DNA from: a virus
IMG/VR virus record: IMGVR_UViG_3300005253_000354
Span: 1-52,482 of that record
DNA length: 52,482 bases
Direction: 5' to 3' (one strand)
Every line of letters begins with the position of its first letter. The stretch's first letter is position 1. Shown here one piece after another: positions 46,102 through 52,482 of the stretch. The notes below the pieces were generated by a model, which saw nothing but the letters and a program-made list of their open reading frames with translations, searched no databases and was not told the origin of the DNA. A program made the translations under genes and the position numbers.

Positions 46102-46740
46102 ATGCTGATCGGATATGCACGGGTCTCGACCGAAGACCAGAACCTCAATCTACAGCGGGACGCCCTCAAAAAACACGGCGTCGAACCGGATCAAATTTAC
46201 GAGGAACATATCTCCGGCACCAAGGCCAACCGGCCCGAGTTGATGGCCTGCCTGCGGGCGCTGCGGGAGGCCGACGTGTTGGTGGTCTGGCGGCTGGATC
46301 GCCTGGGGCGCTCGCTGCCGGACCTGATCAAGATCATCAACGACCTGAGCGAGCGCAAGATCGGCTTCAAGAGCCTGACCGAGGAGATCGACACCACCAC
46401 GGCCGGCGGCAGGCTGATCTTCCACGTCTTCGGGGCCGTGGCGCAGTTCGAGCGGGATCTGGTGTCCGAGCGCACCAAGGCGGGCCTCAAGGCCGCCAGG
46501 GACCGCGGCAAGCGCGGGGGCCGGCCGGCGAAGCTCAAAGCCAAAGACGTGCGGATGATAAAGCAGCTCCTCAAGGACAAGACCGTCACCAAGGGCGATA
46601 TCGCCAAGCGGTTCGGCGTGAGCCGCGCCACGGTCCACCGAGAGCTTTTGAAGAACCGGAAGGACACCGAGGCCAAGGAACTGGATCGGCTTCTCAAGGC
46701 CCAGAAGCGGGCCGCGAAGGCGGGAAAACAGAAGGAATGA
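46102..46740 (+). CDS. Serine recombinase (resolvase/invertase family)
   Basis: 212 residues. LIGYARVSTEDQNLNLQRDA carries the nucleophile Ser9; LVVWRLDRLGRSLPDLI and the TTTAGGRLIFHVFGAVAQFE segment are typical of Tn3-type small serine recombinases. A C-terminal HTH (DIAKRFGVSRATVHREL) binds DNA. The basic tail is longer than usual. It has its own promoter. It could resolve phage multimers, act on the surrounding cassette repeats, or be a remnant of a transposon; no inverted repeats or transposase are visible. Confidence 0.9.
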   Translation: MLIGYARVSTEDQNLNLQRDALKKHGVEPDQIYEEHISGTKANRPELMACLRALREADVLVVWRLDRLGRSLPDLIKIINDLSERKIGFKSLTEEIDTTTAGGRLIFHVFGAVAQFERDLVSERTKAGLKAARDRGKRGGRPAKLKAKDVRMIKQLLKDKTVTKGDIAKRFGVSRATVHRELLKNRKDTEAKELDRLLKAQKRAAKAGKQKE

Positions 46741-46744
46741 GGCT

Positions 46745-46930
46745 ATGCCCCTGACAGCAGAACAGACAGTCGATGATCTCGCCAACGCGATAGCTGGGCT
46801 GGGTATGGAACTGACCGATGTGGAAATTTTGGCCGAGGCGGTCGAGGAACTAGGCTCGGTCAAAGCTGTGGAAGCGGAGATGCAGCGGCTTGCCGGTGTG
46901 ATCTTGCGGGCGTTTCCGGTGAAACACTAA
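46745..46930 (+). CDS. Small hypothetical protein (61 aa)
   Basis: MPLTAEQTVDDLANAIAGLG, helical and acidic, four bases after the recombinase stop. TGAGG lies just upstream. No family recognised. Confidence 0.55.
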   Translation: MPLTAEQTVDDLANAIAGLGMELTDVEILAEAVEELGSVKAVEAEMQRLAGVILRAFPVKH

Positions 46931-46939
46931 CGAGCTATT

Positions 46940-47350
46940 ATGGCCCGTTTTGATGACATCTCTATCGGCGCCCAACTCATGCGTACATACACGATGCGCG
47001 GATGGCGTGGCGGCATTGATGATACCAGCGGGCCGCCGACCGATCTGTCTCAACAAACTTGGTATTACATCGTGACCGATCTTTGGTTTGATCCCGTCAA
47101 AGGCGATACCAACCCGAAGAAAGGGCAGATGGTCGGCGTGCGGCGCCTTAACGGTCACGGTGAAGCCTTTGGGCGCAAGCAAGGACACACTCGGCGGGGT
47201 CTTGCCTCAAACGGATTTCACTACGCCGACCGAGATTACATCTCCGAATGCAAAGCCTTCCTTGCAGCGAAGGAGGAAGGCAAAGTCGTTGGCATCGGGA
47301 TGGGTCTGGTTCTTCGCCAGCGTCCAAAACTGCCGGGGCACAGATTGTAA
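46940..47350 (+). CDS. Hypothetical phage protein (136 aa)
   Basis: MARFDDISIGAQLMRTYTMR, then WYYIVTDLWFDPVKGD and GQMVGVRRLNGHGEAFGRKQ. A small beta-rich protein with basic C-terminal part. AT-richer codons than the late genes. I do not recognise the family. Confidence 0.55.
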   Translation: MARFDDISIGAQLMRTYTMRGWRGGIDDTSGPPTDLSQQTWYYIVTDLWFDPVKGDTNPKKGQMVGVRRLNGHGEAFGRKQGHTRRGLASNGFHYADRDYISECKAFLAAKEEGKVVGIGMGLVLRQRPKLPGHRL

Positions 47351-47386
47351 TTGGAAAGTGCGAAATAGAGCGCAAGGAGCTACAGC

Positions 47387-47590
47387 ATGAGCCTTTGGAA
47401 AGCGATCTTGAAGTGCAGCGATTGCGGTCAGACGCTCAACACGGCCGAGCATGTGCCGAAGGATCAAAAGGGTCGAGTAGCGATGTCGAGCGGGTTCGCC
47501 GCCGGCTCTTGCCCAAGAGGCTGTCGTGCAACCTTCTCCGATTTGAATCTCAATACCGACCTAGAATGGGTCGAGGAAGCCGGCGCATAA
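47387..47590 (+). CDS. Zinc-ribbon protein (67 aa)
   Basis: MSLWKAILKCSDCGQTLNTA and GSCPRGCRATFSDL form two Cys pairs (C-x2-C and C-x3-C), a zinc ribbon. AAGGAG stands before the start. Such proteins often partner replication genes. Function unknown. Confidence 0.55.
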   Translation: MSLWKAILKCSDCGQTLNTAEHVPKDQKGRVAMSSGFAAGSCPRGCRATFSDLNLNTDLEWVEEAGA

Positions 47591-47607
47591 AGGAGGCCTT
47601 CCGCCCC

Positions 47608-48579
47608 ATGACCGCACCCGCCGAAACCCCCGACATCGACGCCCTCGCGCGCAGGATCGGCGCCGCCTGGCGGCGCGGGGTCGAGGCGATCCTGGAGACC
47701 GGCGGGCTGATGGCGCAAGCGCGCGAGGACTTGGGCGACGACGATTGGGCGGCGTTCATCGTGCGGCTGCCCTTCGGGCCGCGCTACGCCCGGATGCTGG
47801 TGCGGATTGGGGCCGATTCGCGACTAGGGAAACACGTTTCCCTGCTGCCGACCGATACGCTCATCATCTACAACATCACCCAACTCTCCGACCAGAGATT
47901 CGACGAGCTCAAGGCTGCCGACGCGATCCACCCGGGCATGGCGCGGGGCGATCTCGACACATTATCGAAGGCGGACGCGCGGGCCGACAAAGAGCGCGAT
48001 TTGGGCGCGCGCACGGCGGCGGGCAACGCGGAGCTCGCCGAGCGCGGATCCTGGCGCAAGTACAACGTGATTTATGCGGATCCGGCCTGGCGCTTCGAGA
48101 CATACAGCGCCAAGGGCAAGCGCAAGTCGGCGGATAATCACTATCCAACCATGTCCACTGACGAGATCGGCGCGCTCGAGGTAGGCGGCTTGGCGGCTGC
48201 GGACTGTGCGCTGTTCCTCTGGGCGACCGTGCCCCTGCTGGTCGAGGCCGGCATGACGCTGGCCGCCTGGGGCTTCCGCTACAAGAGCCACTTCGTGTGG
48301 GTCAAGGACAAGGCCGGGACCGGCTACTGGAACCGCAACCGCCACGAGCTCCTGCTGGTCGGGACGCGCGGGGCGATCCCGGCGCCGGCGCCCGGCACTC
48401 AGGTCGACAGCGTGCTCGAAACCGCGCCGGGCGAGGTCCTGGCGCACAGCCAGAAGCCGCAGTCCGCGTGCGCCATGATCGAGGCCTATTACCCGAGCTG
48501 CCCCAAGATCGAGCTATTTGCCCGGCCGCCGGCCGCCGACGGTTGGGACCTTTGGGGGAACGAGGCACCAGCGCCATGA
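47608..48579 (+). CDS. MT-A70-family adenine methyltransferase
   Basis: 323 residues. The N-terminal ~150 residues (RRGVEAILETGGLMAQARED and FGPRYARMLVRIG) resemble the DUF3102-type host-gene domain that often precedes phage methylases. The C-terminal part has YNVIYADPAWRFE (DPPW-like, here DPAW) and CALFLWATVPLLVEAGMTLA, GTGYWNRNRHELLLVGTRG, all typical of MT-A70. AAAGGAGG precedes ATG 47,608. Third DNA methylase of this phage. Confidence 0.85.
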   Translation: MTAPAETPDIDALARRIGAAWRRGVEAILETGGLMAQAREDLGDDDWAAFIVRLPFGPRYARMLVRIGADSRLGKHVSLLPTDTLIIYNITQLSDQRFDELKAADAIHPGMARGDLDTLSKADARADKERDLGARTAAGNAELAERGSWRKYNVIYADPAWRFETYSAKGKRKSADNHYPTMSTDEIGALEVGGLAAADCALFLWATVPLLVEAGMTLAAWGFRYKSHFVWVKDKAGTGYWNRNRHELLLVGTRGAIPAPAPGTQVDSVLETAPGEVLAHSQKPQSACAMIEAYYPSCPKIELFARPPAADGWDLWGNEAPAP

Positions 48580-48965
48580 CCTGGAAACCCGCCGAATTCG
48601 AGGTCGCGACCGATTTGGGCGCGTGTCTGCGCCGCGGCGAGATCCTGCCGCCCTTCGGCGTTCACGAGGACGATGATGGCTGGCAAATGCCCTGGGTGGT
48701 CACCCACCTGCCGACCGGGTGCATGCTGCCGTGCCGCTTCGTCAACCAGGACGCGGCCAAGCTGGCGGTTTCCGAGATCGCCGGCTTCGGTGACTGGGAC
48801 TTCGACGAGATCGACGCCCGCGCCGCGGCGCTCCAGGCGGTCATGACCCCGACCATCGACGAATGGTGCGCGCGCGGGTTGTGCGAGCGCAGCACGGACG
48901 GGCTAAAGCCCGGGGACCGCGACGTGATCAAGCACCAAGAGCGCTTCAAGGGCGGTGCCTCATGA
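48576..48965 (+). CDS. Hypothetical protein (129 aa)
   Basis: Overlaps the MT-A70 gene by 4 bp. MTWKPAEFEVATDLGACLRR, then FGVHEDDDGWQMPWVVTHLP and TIDEWCARGLCERSTDG. Trp- and Cys-containing, acidic. Frequently seen as an unnamed early phage protein, but no function known to me. Confidence 0.55.
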   Translation: MTWKPAEFEVATDLGACLRRGEILPPFGVHEDDDGWQMPWVVTHLPTGCMLPCRFVNQDAAKLAVSEIAGFGDWDFDEIDARAAALQAVMTPTIDEWCARGLCERSTDGLKPGDRDVIKHQERFKGGAS

Positions 48966-49201
48966 GCACAATGTTATCAGAGAGAAGTGGTCGCTGGGGC
49001 CGGATATCGCTCCGGCGGCATGGGGACAACATGAAAGCCCGGTTGCTGATCACTTCGATCCGGGACGCGTCCCGGATGCAGATCATGTCGGTCCCCGTCG
49101 GGTCTTCACCAGCGGATCCTAATCGGGAATTAAGGGCCCACCGCTGCCCAGCGACCGAGGGTCAAACTAAACGCCGATTCGGAAAAGGTCAACCATCGTG
49201 A
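48962..49201 (+). CDS. Hypothetical protein (79 aa), uncertain
   Basis: ATGA overlap with the previous gene and GTGA overlap with the replication gene. The product (MSTMLSERSGRWGRISLRRH; KARLLITSIRDASRMQIM) is basic, without recognisable motif. Coding is supported mainly by its fit between the neighbours. Confidence 0.4.
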   Translation: MSTMLSERSGRWGRISLRRHGDNMKARLLITSIRDASRMQIMSVPVGSSPADPNRELRAHRCPATEGQTKRRFGKGQPS

Positions 49202-50349
49202 GCGTCGGCCAGGTCCACCTCTACGTCCGCGATCGCGACTTCCGCGCGCTCGGCAAGGGCAGCCACGCGCTCAAGCAGGTGCTCGAACGGCTCGCCTGGT
49301 TCGCCGACGAGGACGGGATGTCGGTGTTCCCCAAGATGCAGACCATCGCCGACGCGCTCGGCGTGACCAAGCGCGGCGTGCGATTCCGCATGCGCGCCTT
49401 GGAGGAAAAGGGTTTCGTCACCGTGGTCGAGGAGGCGCGTCAGCACCGCCCGCGCGTCTACCGTATCGACGTCGACAAGATCCTCGGGTTGCCGTTGACG
49501 GAGACCGGGCGCAACCGGCTCGCCCGCGAGACCCTGGCGGCGCCGAAGGACCCTGCGGAGCCAGGGGGGAAATCTACGTCATCCGGCGAATCCAGGGGGG
49601 AAAAGTCTGTCGCCCAGGGGGGAAATCTAGGTTACCCAGGGGGGAAATCTACGTCGCCCCATATAGATGAAGAATCACTTCAAGAATCAAAACAAGAATC
49701 ATCCGCGCGCGAGGCCGGGGGCGCTCACGGCCCTGGGGGGGCCGACGCCCCCCCTGCCTGTGCCGTCTGGCGCGACAACCAGGCCGCGCTCGAGGCGCTC
49801 GCCAGCTGGCCGCTGCTCGAGCGCGCCATCCCCGACCATGACGACGGCGAGGTCCTGACGCTTGCGGTCGAGGCGCCAGTGGTCGGCTTCGCCATATTGG
49901 CCTGGGCGGCGCGCGAGGCCGAGGCGGTCCTGGGGCGCCGCCTGGCGTGCCGAGTGCGGCGCTGGGTGCAGCCGTCCTTGATCCAAAGAGGCATTCAAAA
50001 AGTGGGCGCCACCGACGCCAGCGCGCACCGCCGAGACGGCGAGATCGTGACCTTGCAGGACCCGGCCTGGCGGATGTGGCAGGCCAAGGCGACGGAACTC
50101 GGCGCCCCGGAGATCGGCGCCATCACGGCGCTCTGCCTGCCGGACGACCTGGACCAGACCGGCTTGACGCTGTTCGTCGGTTCGGTGGCGATTGCCAACA
50201 TGCTCGCCGAGGACGGCGGCAAGGCGGTCGCCCGGGTGCTGGGCGTGCCGATCCGGACGCGTTTCCTGTGGTGCATGGATATGGTCCTCGACGCGCGCGC
50301 GGCGGCCGACCGCGGCGAAACGGGCCTGCAAGGAAGGGAGGCGATATGA
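49198..50349 (+). CDS. Replication initiator (O-like) with internal origin
   Basis: 383 residues, GTG start. The N-terminal winged helix (LERLAWFADEDGMSVFPKMQ and IADALGVTKRGVRFRMRALE) is typical of phage replication initiators that bind iterons. The middle is low-complexity because it is encoded by four iterons (peptides such as PGGKSTS), followed by AT-rich DNA. The C-terminal ~180 residues (RRWVQPSLIQRGIQKVG, then DPAWRMWQAKATELGA) may contact helicase or its loader. This is the same layout as the lambda O gene with ori inside. Confidence 0.75.
   Translation: MSVGQVHLYVRDRDFRALGKGSHALKQVLERLAWFADEDGMSVFPKMQTIADALGVTKRGVRFRMRALEEKGFVTVVEEARQHRPRVYRIDVDKILGLPLTETGRNRLARETLAAPKDPAEPGGKSTSSGESRGEKSVAQGGNLGYPGGKSTSPHIDEESLQESKQESSAREAGGAHGPGGADAPPACAVWRDNQAALEALASWPLLERAIPDHDDGEVLTLAVEAPVVGFAILAWAAREAEAVLGRRLACRVRRWVQPSLIQRGIQKVGATDASAHRRDGEIVTLQDPAWRMWQAKATELGAPEIGAITALCLPDDLDQTGLTLFVGSVAIANMLAEDGGKAVARVLGVPIRTRFLWCMDMVLDARAAADRGETGLQGREAI
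49561..49705. other. Iteron replication origin inside the initiator gene
   Basis: Four direct repeats of CCAGGGGGGAAATCTACGTC (49,561-49,580; 49,592-49,611 with AAAAGTCTGTC; 49,614-49,633; 49,636-49,655). Spacings are 31, 22 and 22 bp, so three lie on one face of the helix with two turns. An AT-rich stretch follows (49,660-49,705) with AAGAATCA repeated three times, a probable unwinding element. Matches the lambda ori design. Confidence 0.75.
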
Positions 50350-51341
50350 CCGAGACCATCGGCGATACGCTTGGCGGCGTGCCCCTGGACGAGATCGAAA
50401 TCCTGGATTGCCGCTGCGCCGACGGGGCCATCGTCAAAGCCAGGCCGCGGAAGGACCTGCCTTGGCCCGCCGTCTTCATGGGCACGCACCCGGAGCGCGG
50501 CCTGTGCTTCTTCCGGGTGCGGCATCGCGGGGCGGCAAACGGCGGAGCCGGGGCGGTCGAGGTCTGGGAGTGTACCGAGGCGGTGCGCCGCGCCTTGGCA
50601 AGGCGCCGGCAAAGGGCCAACGCGCGGGCCAAGGACGGCGAGGCCCGGCGCCTCCAGAAGCGGCACCGTAAGGTCGAGGTCAAGCCTGGTTTGCCGACCC
50701 CGGAGCGTCGCCGGCACGGGCCGGTCGCCCGCGAGGCGATCCCGAACCTGGAAGACGAGCACGGCGGGTCGCCCAACGTGACCGTGCACCGGGCGCCCGA
50801 CCGGCTCGTTGCCATGCACAAGCGCGGGACGTTGACGAGCGCGCAGCTCGAGGCGGCGGAGCGCTTCCACCGGGCCTTCATCGCCGGGGCGTGCGACCCG
50901 GGGCGCGTCGCCAACCTGCACCGCATTCCCGGCGCTGAGGGCGCCGCCCTGCCCGATGCCATGCTCGATGCCAAGCACGAGGTGTTCGCGATCTATGATC
51001 ACCTCGGCGGGCGCGGCCCGTTTGGCGCCGGGGTGGTGGTGGATGTGGGCATAGCCGAGACAGTCGAGGACGCCACTGACTGTGTGGCCACCCCAGACGA
51101 TGGTAACGGTTACTTACCTGTGGAGTCGGCTGGTAGGTCGGAGTCTAGCGCGGGAGATGCGAAGGCTATGGCAGCCAGCCCTGCGCCATCCAACGCGCGG
51201 GCAGCATCCGTGATGAACGAATCCCAGGGGCGCAGATCATTGGAGTCTACTGTGGCAGGGTGTCCAACAGGAATGCCGGTGTTAGCTGTACCAGGTGCCG
51301 CGTCCGCTTCCATTGCTTCATCCAATAAGCCAGTCATATAG
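50346..51341 (+). CDS. Early phage protein, truncated/chimeric at the 3' end
   Basis: The genuine part (about 50,346-51,060; MTETIGDTLGGVPLDEIEIL to IYDHLGGRGPFGAGVVVDVG) is basic and helical, with EAAERFHRAFIAGACDPGRV. Its usual continuation is lost: from ~51,070 on, the frame runs through AT-richer sequence that is antisense to another gene, giving a nonsensical tail (DATDCVATPDDGNGYLPVES). So the annotated stop at 51,341 is probably not the original. ATG overlaps the initiator gene by 4 bp. Confidence 0.55.
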   Translation: MTETIGDTLGGVPLDEIEILDCRCADGAIVKARPRKDLPWPAVFMGTHPERGLCFFRVRHRGAANGGAGAVEVWECTEAVRRALARRRQRANARAKDGEARRLQKRHRKVEVKPGLPTPERRRHGPVAREAIPNLEDEHGGSPNVTVHRAPDRLVAMHKRGTLTSAQLEAAERFHRAFIAGACDPGRVANLHRIPGAEGAALPDAMLDAKHEVFAIYDHLGGRGPFGAGVVVDVGIAETVEDATDCVATPDDGNGYLPVESAGRSESSAGDAKAMAASPAPSNARAASVMNESQGRRSLESTVAGCPTGMPVLAVPGAASASIASSNKPVI

Positions 51342-51709
51342 GCATGGACTATATGGGGTGCAAGGGTGTCTGGCCAGATCGTGGCTGCACGCAGGTAGCG
51401 ATCAGTTGTCAAGTCCATACGTGCAGGGATGGACGCTTCCAGGGTGGCGCGTACCCACTCAACCGGCCCGTTGTATTCAATCACCCGGCGCACTGAGTAG
51501 TGGCCAGCCTCAGCACTACTCATAGCTCGTGTGTCCAGCTTTTGGAATTGTGAATGCGCACGCTGCATGTCATGCTCGGCAAGCAGGGCGTCGCGCAGTG
51601 CAGCATATGCCCTGGGTGAGTCACTGGCATGCAATATAATGTTTCGTTCTTGCAAGTGCCTGACCATATTGCGGGCCAGGCTATCTAGACTGCGTCGGTG
51701 TAAGTTCAT
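51110..51709 (-). CDS. Hypothetical protein (199 aa) in the right-end segment
   Basis: Starts MNLHRRSLDSLARNMVRHLQ with AAGGAG upstream (minus strand), and is helical with SPRAYAALRDALLAEHDMQR and VIEYNGPVEWVRATLEASIP. Codon and base use differ from the phage to the left. The stop lies 30-40 bp from the composition change. I do not recognise the family; it looks like an early gene of another phage or plasmid. Confidence 0.55.
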   Translation of the reverse strand: MNLHRRSLDSLARNMVRHLQERNIILHASDSPRAYAALRDALLAEHDMQRAHSQFQKLDTRAMSSAEAGHYSVRRVIEYNGPVEWVRATLEASIPARMDLTTDRYLRAATIWPDTLAPHIVHAYMTGLLDEAMEADAAPGTANTGIPVGHPATVDSNDLRPWDSFITDAARALDGAGLAAIAFASPALDSDLPADSTGK

Positions 51710-51733
51710 TGTTGCTCCTTCCTTATGGCAAGA

Positions 51734-51952
51734 CTACCAATCAGAGTCACGTGAGTTGTCAGGGCCAAACAGGAACCAGTCTGTGTTAGCTCCATAGCGG
51801 GTGTTCCGATGCTTGCCACGTGGCCCACGGTGTTCAGGGCAGCGCGATGTTGTGCCTTGGTAGTTTTTGCTAGGTACGTGCCGGTTAGCGCAGCCAAGCT
51901 TAGCACACTCTACCTCATTGTCTGTGTGTTCATCATGTTCATCGCTCATCAT
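51734..51952 (-). CDS. Small Cys/His zinc-ribbon-like protein (72 aa)
   Basis: MMSDEHDEHTDNEVECAKLG, then CANRHVPSKN and SRCPEHRGPRGKHR form C-x4-C...C-x2-H, a likely metal site. Overlaps the next upstream gene by 14 bp. Part of the leftward operon of the right-end segment. Confidence 0.5.
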   Translation of the reverse strand: MMSDEHDEHTDNEVECAKLGCANRHVPSKNYQGTTSRCPEHRGPRGKHRNTRYGANTDWFLFGPDNSRDSDW

Positions 51953-52328
51953 TGATTGCACCTTCACCATAACAACAGTGCTGCCCCTGCCTGCTAACCT
52001 CACTCAGCTGCCCGCCAATATCCACAATCACCTGCTCCTTACCTTCCACCTCAGCGCGCAGGTTGCGAATTATGATAGCGGGCTCCACCCCACCAGCATT
52101 GTCGTTGGCATAGAACGCGGCCAGTTTAGCAGCGATCTGGTCATGCGCCGCCTGCGCCTCGGTTAGTTGGATGCGGTAGATGTTAGCGGTAGCCCAGCCA
52201 ACAATGGCGCATGGGATTGCTAGCGCCAGCAGGATCAGTGCGAGTTCCAGTTGCCAATATGGCACTACCTTCATAGGCTTGGTGTATATAGCAGGAAGCT
52301 GGTCGTCGTGCTTGTCATCAGGCATCAT
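51939..52328 (-). CDS. Membrane-anchored coiled-coil protein (129-130 aa)
   Basis: MMPDDKHDDQLPAIYTKPMK, one membrane helix (LELALILLALAIPCAIVGWA), then a helical periplasmic or cytoplasmic part with Cys pair near the end (GQHCCYGEG). The start at 52,328 or 52,325 follows AGGAGG on the minus strand. Could be a spanin-like or regulatory membrane protein; not identified. Confidence 0.5.
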   Translation of the reverse strand: MMPDDKHDDQLPAIYTKPMKVVPYWQLELALILLALAIPCAIVGWATANIYRIQLTEAQAAHDQIAAKLAAFYANDNAGGVEPAIIIRNLRAEVEGKEQVIVDIGGQLSEVSRQGQHCCYGEGAINDER

Positions 52329-52482
52329 CAACCTCCTGCACCCTCACCTGACTCTTAGGCATCCACCCCTGCTTGCGACTCCTCACCATCACCGCCCTAG
52401 CCACCACCTCACGTGCCATCTTATCAGTAACCTCACCTGGCCGTTCGATGCCCACCTTTTCAGCACACACAGGCCCATACCC
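52318..52482 (-). CDS. Partial gene, DUF6011-like C-terminus
   Basis: The reading frame runs off the window edge. Visible are GYGPVCAEKVGIERPGEVTD and KMAREVVARAVMVRSRKQGW. GYGPxC is the end of the small zinc-binding DUF6011 unit found in phage and plasmid early proteins. The stop overlaps the start region of the downstream membrane protein gene. Confidence 0.5.
   Translation of the reverse strand, partial: GYGPVCAEKVGIERPGEVTDKMAREVVARAVMVRSRKQGWMPKSQVRVQEVDDA

Noticed and set aside
46102-46740. Transposon carrying the serine recombinase
   Set aside because: No terminal inverted repeats, target-site duplication or transposase are visible around the gene; it has a phage-like setting with its own promoter.
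47826-47843. Inverted repeat AGGGAAAC-AC-GTTTCCCT
   Set aside because: Lies within the MT-A70 methylase coding region (codons for LGKHVSL), single copy, far from any promoter; chance remains the simplest explanation.
1-52482. tRNA, rRNA or riboswitch genes
   Set aside because: I did not find a convincing cloverleaf, T-loop consensus or known riboswitch core on either strand, though I could not run a covariance search.

Overview
The window reads as one nearly complete temperate, lambda-like siphophage or prophage genome (about positions 1-51,080) followed by roughly 1.4 kb of visibly more AT-rich, differently organised sequence. The first part is GC-rich with long shadow ORFs on both strands. 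Its gene families (ParB-domain methylase, GpA terminase, gpW, lambda-type portal, S49 protease, gpD, gpE, GcrA/SANT-like helix-turn-helix proteins, DUF5131) point to a phage of an alphaproteobacterium. The host is inferred from gene content and composition only.

Layout. 235-2293: ParB-domain DNA methylase and a PLD-like protein. 2477-9986: DNA packaging and head genes (TerS, TerL, gpW, portal, S49 protease, acidic scaffold candidate, decoration protein, major capsid protein). 10,061-13,749: an unusual block of four genes resembling glycan or small-molecule modification enzymes, inserted between capsid and neck/tail genes. 13,746-29,653: neck and tail genes, including a beta-propeller protein with 19 copies of a 21-residue repeat, tail tube, tail chaperones, tape measure, hub-like and fibre/lectin proteins. 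29,721-32,094: lysis cassette (coiled-coil membrane protein, SleB-type hydrolase, lipoprotein, alpha/beta hydrolase) closed by a rho-independent terminator. 32,210-34,645 (minus): attP-like repeats, tyrosine integrase, HTH proteins, HNH nuclease. 34,818-36,647: lysogeny switch with a CI-like repressor, a Cro-like protein, and the palindrome GGAAATTTCC placed inside two facing promoters. 36,679-50,349: early region with many small genes, three zinc-ribbon/HTH genes, DUF5131 and PP-loop enzymes, D12 and MT-A70 methylases, a serine recombinase, and a replication initiator that carries its own iteron origin.

The most remarkable object is at 37,093-38,945. A gene whose protein looks like a RAMP/Cas7-type fold is followed directly by a 739-bp array. 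In the array, tracts of 10-17 GGCNN pentanucleotides alternate with eight 27-29-nt cores that resemble translation-initiation regions; a winged-helix-like gene follows. Unit lengths (82, 87, 92, 102, 112 bp) differ by whole pentamers, so the pentamer itself appears to be conserved as a unit. I know of no described system with this architecture.

A second unusual feature is a run of tiny gene cassettes (41,994-45,130). Eight of their boundaries carry a TCCGTT or TCCGATT motif 25-37 bp before the next start codon, and one 211-bp cassette is present twice, letter for letter. The join near 51,080 truncates a phage gene and changes base composition; it may be a recombination boundary or an assembly chimera.
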